DNA of 44,893 bases, taken from positions 1 to 44,893 of the IMG/VR virus record IMGVR_UViG_3300033149_002422; one strand, 5' to 3'. Made by a program: the position numbers and the translations under genes. Below the pieces are notes generated by a model. It ran no database searches, was not told the origin of the DNA, and saw nothing but the letters and a program-made list of their open reading frames with translations. This stretch comes from a virus. Below are positions 30,652 to 36,711 of this stretch, piece after piece (within the stretch, counting starts at the first letter, position 1; each line of letters begins with the position of its first letter).

Positions 30652-30766
30652 GATCAAGGTCTGTCACTTCTGCGGATTCAGGAGAGTGGTCTACGAGGAT
30701 GAAGGATACACTGATGACCATATATGTGCAGAGATGGATAGACGGCTGTATGGAATAGATTGTTGA
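30635..30766 (+). CDS. Tiny zinc-finger protein
   Basis: A 43-residue protein, MSRKSKIKVCHFCGFRRV..., with CHFCG, a later Cys in HICAEM and a terminal Cys. It overlaps the end of the previous gene by 17 nt, with AAGGAGGGAGGAGA before the ATG. Confidence 0.6.
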   Translation: MSRKSKIKVCHFCGFRRVVYEDEGYTDDHICAEMDRRLYGIDC

Positions 30767-30780
30767 GGGGGTTGTTGCTA

Positions 30781-31158
30781 ATGGCGAAGAAGAAGTTGAA
30801 AGAAGTGACCGAGATGAAGCGGGTCACGAAAAAAGCGTATGTGTATGTATGCGACATCTGCGACAGGGAATGGCCCACAAAGAAGGAAGCGGAGAAGTGC
30901 GAGAAGCAAAAGCCGTATAAAATATATCTATACAAGTTCAAGGATGAAAAGACCAATAAGTGGAGGGTAGGAGATATCGCGGTTTGGATAGAACGCGGAG
31001 AGGTAAAAGGGGCTGTCAAGATTGTCGATACATGCACGGAGAAGCATTGGGTTTATCCCATATTCGACAATCCCGACGTCGATGAATTCGACGTGATATT
31101 ACTGCCGAGGAGGCTCACGCAACAGATATGTAGATTGTTGAGGAGGAATGACAAATGA
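30781..31158 (+). CDS. Small zinc-finger protein
   Basis: A 125-residue protein. The N-terminus is Lys-rich, and VCDICDREWPTKKEAEKCEK gives a short zinc finger. A mixed beta domain follows (KWRVGDIAVWIERGEVKGAV), and the Arg-rich end is RRLTQQICRLLRRND. GAGGGGG precedes ATG 30781. Probably a nucleic-acid-binding protein. Confidence 0.65.
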   Translation: MAKKKLKEVTEMKRVTKKAYVYVCDICDREWPTKKEAEKCEKQKPYKIYLYKFKDEKTNKWRVGDIAVWIERGEVKGAVKIVDTCTEKHWVYPIFDNPDVDEFDVILLPRRLTQQICRLLRRNDK

Positions 31159-31352
31159 CAAAGGAAACAAAAATAGAAACTTATAGAGTTCACTTCAATG
31201 ATGAGGGTGAACTCGAAGGCGATGTGGAAAAAGCATTAGAAATATATAAAGAAACCGCAGAAAAATGGTGGGAAGGATTGAATGACAAAGAAAGGGTGGA
31301 AGTATATCTACGAATCAGAATGTTACATCAAGGCTCCCACCTTTATTGGTGA
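31155..31352 (+). CDS. Small helical hypothetical protein
   Basis: A 65-residue acidic protein, MTKETKIETYRVHFND..., mainly one helix (VEKALEIYKETAEKWWEGL). The base composition is AT-rich. The start is ATGA-coupled and preceded by GAGGAGGAATGACAA. Confidence 0.65.
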   Translation: MTKETKIETYRVHFNDEGELEGDVEKALEIYKETAEKWWEGLNDKERVEVYLRIRMLHQGSHLYW

Positions 31353-31372
31353 AAGGAAAAGGAGGAATTGAA

Positions 31373-31600
31373 ATGGAAAACAGAGAAAGGAGAGTAGATT
31401 ACGTAGCACTGGCAAGTGATGTGATAGCCGTGGCTGTGGAAGGCCACATTGAGGACTGGTCCGCCTACATCGGAGCAGTCCCAGGCCACAATCACGAGAA
31501 GGAATACCACAAGGTGATGGAGACCGGGGACAAACTCGACAAGAGAATTGCCGAGATATTGTTCCCATACTTCGCCAGCCACTTTGTCTGGAGACCATGA
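31373..31600 (+). CDS. Small hypothetical protein
   Basis: A 75-residue helical protein, MENRERRVDYVALASDV..., including HIEDWSAYIGAVPGHNHEKE and a C-terminal FASHFVWRP. Similar short proteins occur in phages, with no known role. AAAGGAGGAATTGAA precedes ATG 31373. Confidence 0.65.
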   Translation: MENRERRVDYVALASDVIAVAVEGHIEDWSAYIGAVPGHNHEKEYHKVMETGDKLDKRIAEILFPYFASHFVWRP

Positions 31601-31618
31601 TCCGTGGGAGGGATGACA

Positions 31619-31924
31619 ATGCATATACATCGATATGATAAATACAGGAAATATGGTGTAAGATACAAGAAATGCCGTGTCTGTGGGAAAATAATGACGG
31701 ATACAAAAGTAGAACTGGATAGTGACTATCCATTCACATACGGTGGTTTTAGTGAATTCTCCGACTACAGCTACGAAGTGACAGAGGATGAAATGAAAGT
31801 TATCCTGGCAGTAGCAAGGGAGGAGGAGAGGGAGAGAAGAGGACACTCGAAGAGAATGGAACAGATGAGAAAGAAGATGGCCAGGAGGATACTGGACGAG
31901 GTAGGAGATAGCATACAAGTGTGA
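31619..31924 (+). CDS. Hypothetical protein with zinc-knuckle N-terminus
   Basis: A 101-residue protein. CRVCGKI near residue 21 and flanking His residues (MHIHRYDKYRK) may bind one metal. The second half is a long charged helix (AREEERERRGHSKRMEQ). ATG 31619 is chosen because GTGGGAGGGATGACA precedes it. Confidence 0.65.
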   Translation: MHIHRYDKYRKYGVRYKKCRVCGKIMTDTKVELDSDYPFTYGGFSEFSDYSYEVTEDEMKVILAVAREEERERRGHSKRMEQMRKKMARRILDEVGDSIQV

Positions 31925-31937
31925 AGGAGGAATGACA

Positions 31938-32111
31938 ATGGTAGAACACAAGCACTACCCCAAGAGGGGTGAACAGATTTACGGAGCCACAAGCGGATGC
32001 AACCACGAGTCAGGAATAGGACCAGATTGTATAATCCTATATCTGGCAACCTGTCGATGTGGTGCACGGGGCAGATACTGTGCATATCATAAGCACTGGC
32101 ACTGGATGTGA
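31938..32111 (+). CDS. Tiny Cys/His-rich protein
   Basis: A 57-residue protein with six cysteines or more in CNHESGIGPDC and CRCGARGRYCAYHKHWHW. The Cys/His spacing suggests two zinc ions. GAAGGAGGAATGACA precedes the ATG. Confidence 0.65.
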   Translation: MVEHKHYPKRGEQIYGATSGCNHESGIGPDCIILYLATCRCGARGRYCAYHKHWHWM

Positions 32112-32116
32112 TAGAA

Positions 32117-32284
32117 ATGAACAGGAGAGAAATGGCACTGGAGCATATCAGAATTGAAGTCGCCAAGAATGGTGAGGTTACCCCATACGCGGTACGGATG
32201 TATGTGGAGAACAGTGTAAGTTACTCGGCATTCAAGGAGGCTGTGAACAAGGGGATGGAACAATTCAGGAGGAGGAATGAATGA
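32117..32284 (+). CDS. Small basic helical protein
   Basis: A 55-residue protein, MNRREMALEHIRIEVAK..., ending QFRRRNE. It could be a small helix-turn-helix-like protein (TPYAVRMYVENSVSYSAFKE). The stop overlaps the MazG-like gene's ATG, and its last codons form that gene's AGGAGGAGGAATGA site. Confidence 0.65.
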   Translation: MNRREMALEHIRIEVAKNGEVTPYAVRMYVENSVSYSAFKEAVNKGMEQFRRRNE

Positions 32285-32583
32285 TAGACGAAGAACTGTG
32301 TCGGAAGGCGATTAGCAAGTGGGGAGTGGATGCCCAGGTTGACATGGTGGTCGAGGAGTGTGCGGAACTCATCCAGGCGATCCAGAAGTCGAAGAGGCAC
32401 GGACTGACAAACACCGCAGACAATCTGGTCGAGGAAATGGTTGATGTCAATATAATGCTCACACAACTGGAGGTCATACTCGACACCCACGTTAAAGGAT
32501 TCCGGGGCATGTGGGAACATCACATGGAAGCGAAGATCAACAGATTGAAGGGGGTATTGAATGAGGACGTATCAGGTGTATAG
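32281..32583 (+). CDS. MazG-like nucleotide pyrophosphohydrolase
   Basis: A 100-residue protein with the MazG metal-binding pattern: E25-E26-x2-E29 in VEECAELIQAIQK, and E52-x2-D55 in VEEMVDVNIML. The family hydrolyses NTPs (or alarmone-like nucleotides) to monophosphates. Phage MazG-like enzymes may adjust nucleotide pools or host stress signalling. The single domain and length are normal for phage members. Gene order gives no partner. Confidence 0.8.
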   Translation: MIDEELCRKAISKWGVDAQVDMVVEECAELIQAIQKSKRHGLTNTADNLVEEMVDVNIMLTQLEVILDTHVKGFRGMWEHHMEAKINRLKGVLNEDVSGV

Positions 32584-32731
32584 AGACAGCAGGGTTGAAC
32601 AAGGATATTCCGTGGAGTTGGTTCTCGACTCCAGCAGTCCAGAGGATGGCCTACCATCAGACGAGTGGATCGATGGACAGCGAAGCCTGGGAATATCATA
32701 CTTCATGGTTGAGTGGGAGGAATTGGAATGA
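32561..32731 (+). CDS. Small hypothetical protein
   Basis: A 56-residue beta-rich acidic protein, MRTYQVYRDSRVEQGYS..., ending EWEELE. It overlaps the MazG-like gene by 23 nt and is preceded by GAAGGGGGTATTGA. The stop overlaps the next ATG (ATGA). Confidence 0.6.
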   Translation: MRTYQVYRDSRVEQGYSVELVLDSSSPEDGLPSDEWIDGQRSLGISYFMVEWEELE

Positions 32732-33084
32732 AATTGAAATATATGCAGTGGCAGGAATCATGGGACAAATGGAGCGGGGACCTGTGGGGGAGATTGAAAA
32801 CAGAATTGGAACGAATGCGAAAGATTGCGTTTGACTATACACGAGAAGAGGCTTTCTTTTCTCTTCTGTGGGGTCCTTGCTCCTATTGTAAAAAGTTTCA
32901 GAGTTGTTCACACTGCCCCCTCTATGAGCAAAGGGCGTGCTCTTCTACATTATCTCAGAGAGGGGGGCCATACACTCTTACAAATTGGATGCATATAGCA
33001 TGGGTCCGTGGAGACAGGAATATGTTTGGAAAATATCAACAGCGGTTCTTGAAAGCATTGGAGGAGACCAAGTTTCCAGATTAA
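32728..33084 (+). CDS. Cysteine-containing hypothetical protein
   Basis: A 118-residue protein. The N-terminus is a Trp-rich helix (MKLKYMQWQESWDKWSGD). The middle has CSYCKKFQSCSHCPLYEQRAC, a four- or five-Cys cluster suited to zinc or iron-sulfur. The C-terminal half is helical. The phage context suggests a nucleic-acid protein. It is ATGA-coupled upstream. Confidence 0.7.
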   Translation: MKLKYMQWQESWDKWSGDLWGRLKTELERMRKIAFDYTREEAFFSLLWGPCSYCKKFQSCSHCPLYEQRACSSTLSQRGGPYTLTNWMHIAWVRGDRNMFGKYQQRFLKALEETKFPD

Positions 33085-33100
33085 AAAGGGGGTTAAACAA

Positions 33101-33319
33101 ATGACCAATAAATGTAAGAAATGCAACGGCACTGGAAAGATAAATTCAAATGGAACCATAATGATATGTATGGACTGTTATGGGACTGGAATGGACAAGA
33201 CAGGAAGAAGGCTGGCAATACAACATGCTAATTGGTTGTTCGACCTGCTTCGTAAGGTATACGTTGAGGCATTTGAGCATGGGTACAAGCACGGCATGGA
33301 TGCACGGGAGGAGGAGTGA
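33101..33319 (+). CDS. DnaJ-type zinc-finger protein
   Basis: A 72-residue protein with CKKCNGTGKI and CMDCYGTGMD, the two half-sites of a DnaJ-like finger, then a helix (HANWLFDLLRKVYVEAFEHG). The end, DAREEE, encodes the following ribosome-binding site. It resembles the proteins at 21499-21693 and 34288-34386. Confidence 0.75.
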   Translation: MTNKCKKCNGTGKINSNGTIMICMDCYGTGMDKTGRRLAIQHANWLFDLLRKVYVEAFEHGYKHGMDAREEE

Positions 33320-33322
33320 AGA

Positions 33323-33469
33323 ATGACATCCATACTATTGAACAAGATAATCCGAATATTTCAGGAATGGTGTGATGGCAACGATGTCCCATATGACGAT
33401 GCGGATGTCGGAATGTGGTATGGAGAATTGGAAGAACTATTTGAGGACAATCATGATGAGGAGGAATGA
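33323..33469 (+). CDS. Tiny acidic protein
   Basis: A 48-residue acidic protein, MTSILLNKIIRIFQEW..., ending DNHDEEE, where the Glu run encodes GAGGAGGAATGA. Helical. It starts 3 nt after the previous stop. Confidence 0.6.
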   Translation: MTSILLNKIIRIFQEWCDGNDVPYDDADVGMWYGELEELFEDNHDEEE

Positions 33470-34050
33470 CGGTGTGTCTTGACGAAGTACTGGATGAACC
33501 ACTCCCCGATGAGGTGGAGTGTTATATGCTGGCAAGAAAGATGCCTGGCCCCCAAGTCAAGAGAGTGAGAGAAGGAATGTGGGTGGCGGTAGGGAATACA
33601 CCCATCACAGGAAGAATCGTTAGATTGAAAGATGGGAAACTCTCCAATAAAGGAGTATATCTAATAGAGCGGGATGATGGAGAGGGTTGGAGTGACGAAA
33701 CGATTGCTCCCACTGAGAAATCTCTCTATTGGTCTGCACGTAGAGGTGAGATAGTCAAATTGGAAGGGGAAATTAAACTCAAGTATGTGACAGCGTGGTT
33801 TGGTTATCCTTGTCCGATCGGAGAGGAAGTCATTGCAGAGGAATTGGACTGGTGGCTTGTGGACCGGATAGGGTATCCATGCGGATTTCATCGATTTCAA
33901 AAACCCCCACGGGAATTTATAGAAAAACATGAAATTGAGGCAGATTGCATAGTAAAGGGGGTCTTGAAAGACATCGTAGCTGTCGGAATACAGTATGAAC
34001 AGAGAGTTTACGTTGGAAAAAAATGGACTTCACTGGAGGAAGTGGAATGA
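33466..34050 (+). CDS. Hypothetical protein
   Basis: A 194-residue beta-rich protein, with strands such as GMWVAVGNTPITGRIVRL and a Trp/Tyr-rich centre (LKYVTAWFGYPCP). The later DIVAVGIQYEQRVYVGKKW is another small beta unit, suggesting SH3-like or KOW-like modules, though this is not certain. The start overlaps the previous stop, and it ends EEVE. No function was recognised. Confidence 0.7.
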   Translation: MTVCLDEVLDEPLPDEVECYMLARKMPGPQVKRVREGMWVAVGNTPITGRIVRLKDGKLSNKGVYLIERDDGEGWSDETIAPTEKSLYWSARRGEIVKLEGEIKLKYVTAWFGYPCPIGEEVIAEELDWWLVDRIGYPCGFHRFQKPPREFIEKHEIEADCIVKGVLKDIVAVGIQYEQRVYVGKKWTSLEEVE

Positions 34051-34307
34051 ATACACAAGATGAGGAATTGGCTTATGAACTAATAAAGAAAGCATTTCCA
34101 GAGTATTCAATTACAAGGGAGGCATGCGAACCCGTCTTGAAGATGGTTAGGGACAAAGAGATCATGTTTGGCTCTCCATTATGGTCAGGAAGTGTCTCTA
34201 TCCATCCACGGGAGAACTACAATAACAAGACTCTGGAGAAGTTTGCCAAATGGATAAACTCGATTAAGAAGGAGGAGGTGATGAATGATGACATATCAGA
34301 AATGTGA
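34047..34307 (+). CDS. Small hypothetical protein
   Basis: An 86-residue helical protein, MNTQDEELAYELIKKAF..., with a C-terminal helix and acidic end (NDDISEM). GGAGGAAGTGGA precedes the ATG, and it is ATGA-coupled. It overlaps the next gene's start. Confidence 0.65.
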   Translation: MNTQDEELAYELIKKAFPEYSITREACEPVLKMVRDKEIMFGSPLWSGSVSIHPRENYNNKTLEKFAKWINSIKKEEVMNDDISEM

Positions 34308-34386
34308 ATTTTGTAAGGGTAAAGGAAAAACCGAGATAGGGATATGCATATGGTGTAATGGAACTGGTCTGGAGAAGGTGGAATGA
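34288..34386 (+). CDS. Tiny DnaJ-type zinc-finger protein
   Basis: A 32-residue peptide that is just a DnaJ-like finger: CEFCKGKGKT and CIWCNGTGLE. ATG 34288 (or 34285) follows GGAGGAGGTGATGA inside the end of the upstream gene. It is probably real despite its length, because the motif fills the whole gene and both ends are coupled. Confidence 0.6.
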   Translation: MTYQKCEFCKGKGKTEIGICIWCNGTGLEKVE

Positions 34387-34388
34387 AA

Positions 34389-34844
34389 ATGAATGAAATG
34401 GCCGTATTGATACAGTCTCAGATCGCCTGTGCTATGATAACGGCGATGGCGATGAAGGCGGAGAACAAGCAGAGAGCAATGAACGGAGAGTCGTTGGCAT
34501 ACACCGAGAAGGACTTCCTGGCTCTGCTGGATGATTATAAACTGCACCAAAGTGATACGGTGGATATGCTACAAATGGGCAGCTGGACGTTCGACGACGC
34601 TGGGGAAGGTGAAGAAGGTGTCAAATACAAGCGCGCCGAGATTGCGTTCGAGCCGAGCACGGAGGCGGAGGATGCGATACGCAAGGCACAAGAGATTTCG
34701 AAGGCGTTGGGGTGTGATGTAACGTTCCTCCTGGACGATACCAACATGACGGTATCATATAAGGATGATTTCGATACATTGGTCAGGATGTATAAGAGGA
34801 TGCTGGGTAATGCGATTGGAATACGTTTCTACGAGGAGGAATGA
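34389..34844 (+). CDS. Hypothetical protein
   Basis: A 151-residue protein. The N-terminal half is helical and Ala/Met-rich (QSQIACAMITAMAMKAENKQ). The C-terminal half is alpha/beta (EISKALGCDVTFLLDD). It ends RFYEEE with the next gene's site. The start is at 34389 or 34383. Codons such as GCG and TTG differ from its neighbours. No function was recognised. Confidence 0.7.
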   Translation: MNEMAVLIQSQIACAMITAMAMKAENKQRAMNGESLAYTEKDFLALLDDYKLHQSDTVDMLQMGSWTFDDAGEGEEGVKYKRAEIAFEPSTEAEDAIRKAQEISKALGCDVTFLLDDTNMTVSYKDDFDTLVRMYKRMLGNAIGIRFYEEE

Positions 34845-34847
34845 ACA

Positions 34848-35360
34848 ATGGACTATAATACTCTGAAAAAACTAATGAATGAATACATCGAGAATGAGAA
34901 GGCGAAGTTTAAGGACTTCAAAGAAGGAACTCTTGTTGAATACAAGGGAAAGAAAGGTAGAGTGGAATACACTTCCTTCAATGAGAAGGTCGGTAAGGCA
35001 TATGTCTGTATTAGAGATAAGGAGTGGACATTAAGCACCCACCTCTCACCGTGGAACGAGAGGGGGAACACTGCTTTGGTATATTCTCCTGACGAGTTGA
35101 AGATACTTCCCGAAGAGGACTTCAGCGAAGAGATAGACAATCTTCTACATGACCTGTGGAACCAGGATTCCATCAAGAAAAGAGAGGAAATCAAGGGAGA
35201 GATAGTAAAAATATGCAACAACTGTACTCATAGATTCAAACGAGTGAATAATCTATGGGATGATGTGGCTGTCTATGAATGTCCTTTTTGCAAGGGTAGG
35301 ATAGAAGTGGAGAATGATGAAGAACTGAAGTTCTACCCATATGAGGACGGGGAGGGATGA
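34848..35360 (+). CDS. Zinc-ribbon-ended hypothetical protein
   Basis: A 170-residue protein. An N-terminal helix leads into a small beta domain (EGTLVEYKGKKGRVEYTSF), followed by a linker and a C-terminal zinc ribbon (CNNCTHRFK ... CPFCKGRIEV). The beta part looks like an SH3-like nucleic-acid-binding barrel. GAGGAGGAATGAACA precedes ATG 34848. Confidence 0.7.
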   Translation: MDYNTLKKLMNEYIENEKAKFKDFKEGTLVEYKGKKGRVEYTSFNEKVGKAYVCIRDKEWTLSTHLSPWNERGNTALVYSPDELKILPEEDFSEEIDNLLHDLWNQDSIKKREEIKGEIVKICNNCTHRFKRVNNLWDDVAVYECPFCKGRIEVENDEELKFYPYEDGEG

Positions 35361-35381
35361 TTGAGTTTGAGGAGGAATGAA

Positions 35382-35507
35382 ATGACATCTGAAGATATAC
35401 TCGACTATTACCCATCTGTAAAGGAGTGCTGGATTATTAATTATCCATGTGATGACTGCCCACAGTGTAATCATCTCAAGGAATGTAGAAAACTCGCAGG
35501 TGATTGA
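35382..35507 (+). CDS. Tiny four-cysteine protein
   Basis: A 41-residue protein with CDDCPQCNHLKEC, a compact metal-binding cluster, after MTSEDILDYYPSVKE. GAGGAGGAATGAA precedes the ATG, and it ends one base before the next gene's ATG. Confidence 0.6.
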   Translation: MTSEDILDYYPSVKECWIINYPCDDCPQCNHLKECRKLAGD

Positions 35508-35508
35508 A

Positions 35509-35730
35509 ATGGACATAGACAACTTGACTACATATGACATAGAAGAGCTTGACAATATGAACAAATGGGACGATATATTCTCAGACTACTGTCCAATTTG
35601 CAGTGAGTACACTGTACAAACGAGCAGTAGGATTGAGACCGAACATGACACAATTCACATCCACCAGTGCACCAAGTGCCGTATGATTATTGGAACACAT
35701 GTTGAGAGAATGGAGAGAAGGAGATATTGA
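35509..35730 (+). CDS. Small zinc-ribbon protein
   Basis: A 73-residue protein with an acidic N-terminal helix (DIDNLTTYDIEELDNM) and a ribbon CPICSEYTV ... CTKCRMIIG. It overlaps no neighbours. A weak GCAGGTGATTGAA site precedes ATG 35509. Confidence 0.65.
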   Translation: MDIDNLTTYDIEELDNMNKWDDIFSDYCPICSEYTVQTSSRIETEHDTIHIHQCTKCRMIIGTHVERMERRRY

Positions 35731-35731
35731 A

Positions 35732-35914
35732 ATGGAATTCTGTGGAATCAGATTTGACTATCCTAATTTTATTCTCCCAGAATGGTTATTGTGTATGCCA
35801 TCAAAATGGGAGGGCTCCAAATGTGAGAATTGCATGTATTACGAAAAGTGTAAAAGAATACAGGAGGATATTGAAAATGCAGAACAATACGGAATCAAGA
35901 AATGGAAGATTTGA
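35732..35914 (+). CDS. Small cysteine-containing protein
   Basis: A 60-residue protein with CENCMYYEKC in the middle and a helical end. AGAAGGAGATATTGAA precedes ATG 35732. Possible zinc knuckle. Confidence 0.65.
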   Translation: MEFCGIRFDYPNFILPEWLLCMPSKWEGSKCENCMYYEKCKRIQEDIENAEQYGIKKWKI

Positions 35915-35938
35915 AAGAGAATACAGGGAGGAATAAAA

Positions 35939-36046
35939 ATGAACTGCCCGCGGTGCAACTCATCAATCGTGAAGAAAATTCCCGTATTTGGTTCTGCAAT
36001 AGTCCCGATGGAATGTCTCACATGTGGATACAGGTGGGAGGAATGA
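35939..36046 (+). CDS. Tiny zinc-ribbon protein
   Basis: A 35-residue zinc ribbon, CPRCNSSIVK ... CLTCGYRWEE. GGGAGGAATAAAA precedes ATG 35939, and its last codons (GGGAGGAATGA) form the start site of the resolvase gene. The reading frame differs from that of a longer alternative frame in the same stretch, which lacks a ribosome-binding site. Confidence 0.65.
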   Translation: MNCPRCNSSIVKKIPVFGSAIVPMECLTCGYRWEE

Positions 36047-36660
36047 AGTCCTACAAGTGGAAGCACAAGACATGTGGAGTGGTGTCTGGAAAGGATAACC
36101 TGACGGAGGTGGAGGTGTCCAGGTCTCTTGAAGTCCTCGACAATGTCCTGTGGGAAAGGATATACGACCTCAAGGACTATGTTGCAAGGAAGTGTCCATA
36201 CTGCCACGCACCAATTATCCAGTGTAACCACTGTGGGAAGAAGTTGCCCACGCTTGGCATGGTCCCACCCAAACAGTGGGCTGACTTCCGGGTGATCTAC
36301 AAGGGTAGGCACATTCTCGTGGAGTGCAAGGAAACCAATTGGAAGGATAAGTTTCCGACCCATAATGTGAAGGCATCCCAAATCGATTTCTTAGTGGCTA
36401 ATGCAATGGCTGGCGGTCTATCATATCTATTCATTTGCAATCGATCCAGGCCCCCTAAATTGAACTGCATATCGATCCAGGATTATCTCGGACTGGCAAC
36501 TCTACCCAATGGCCGGATGAAATATGCTATTCCAATGGAGGAATTGGATAGAAATGGATTGGTTATCGAAAGGACCCCCAATCATGGCAAGCCCTTCTAC
36601 AACCTGTACCTATGGACCATGATGATGAATAGATTAATTATTAATGAGAAATCATCTTAA
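36043..36660 (+). CDS. RecU-like Holliday junction resolvase
   Basis: A 205-residue PD-(D/E)XK nuclease. Residues 50-65 hold a zinc site (CPYCHAPI, CNHCGKK). The nuclease core follows: D81 in QWADFRVIYKGRH, E94-x-K96 in LVECKETNW, then KDKFP and a Q-I-D helix. This resembles RecU (YKGRYI-x-EAKET ... FP ... HQ). It would cut branched viral DNA before packaging. GGGAGGAATG at 36043 gives the start. The added zinc ribbon is not typical of RecU. Confidence 0.75.
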   Translation: MKSYKWKHKTCGVVSGKDNLTEVEVSRSLEVLDNVLWERIYDLKDYVARKCPYCHAPIIQCNHCGKKLPTLGMVPPKQWADFRVIYKGRHILVECKETNWKDKFPTHNVKASQIDFLVANAMAGGLSYLFICNRSRPPKLNCISIQDYLGLATLPNGRMKYAIPMEELDRNGLVIERTPNHGKPFYNLYLWTMMMNRLIINEKSS

Positions 36661-36711
36661 TTAATTATTCTATTACCATAGGCTAATAGAATTAAATTAA
36701 TTCCATTAGGA
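36661..36711. terminator. Convergent-gene palindrome, probable two-way terminator
   Basis: Between the two converging modules lies an imperfect AT inverted repeat: ATTCTATTA (36667-36675) and TAATAGAAT (36684-36692), extended by TTAATTA/TTAAATTAA. In RNA it would form a weak hairpin with U-rich flanks in both directions. It also carries the same motif as the promoter-region palindromes, so it may be a protein site as well. Confidence 0.5.

Noticed and set aside
35902-36042. N-terminal extension of the resolvase frame
   Set aside because: The extension overlaps a tiny zinc-ribbon gene that has its own ribosome-binding site. GGGAGGAATG at 36043 gives a clear start at the beginning of the conserved part.
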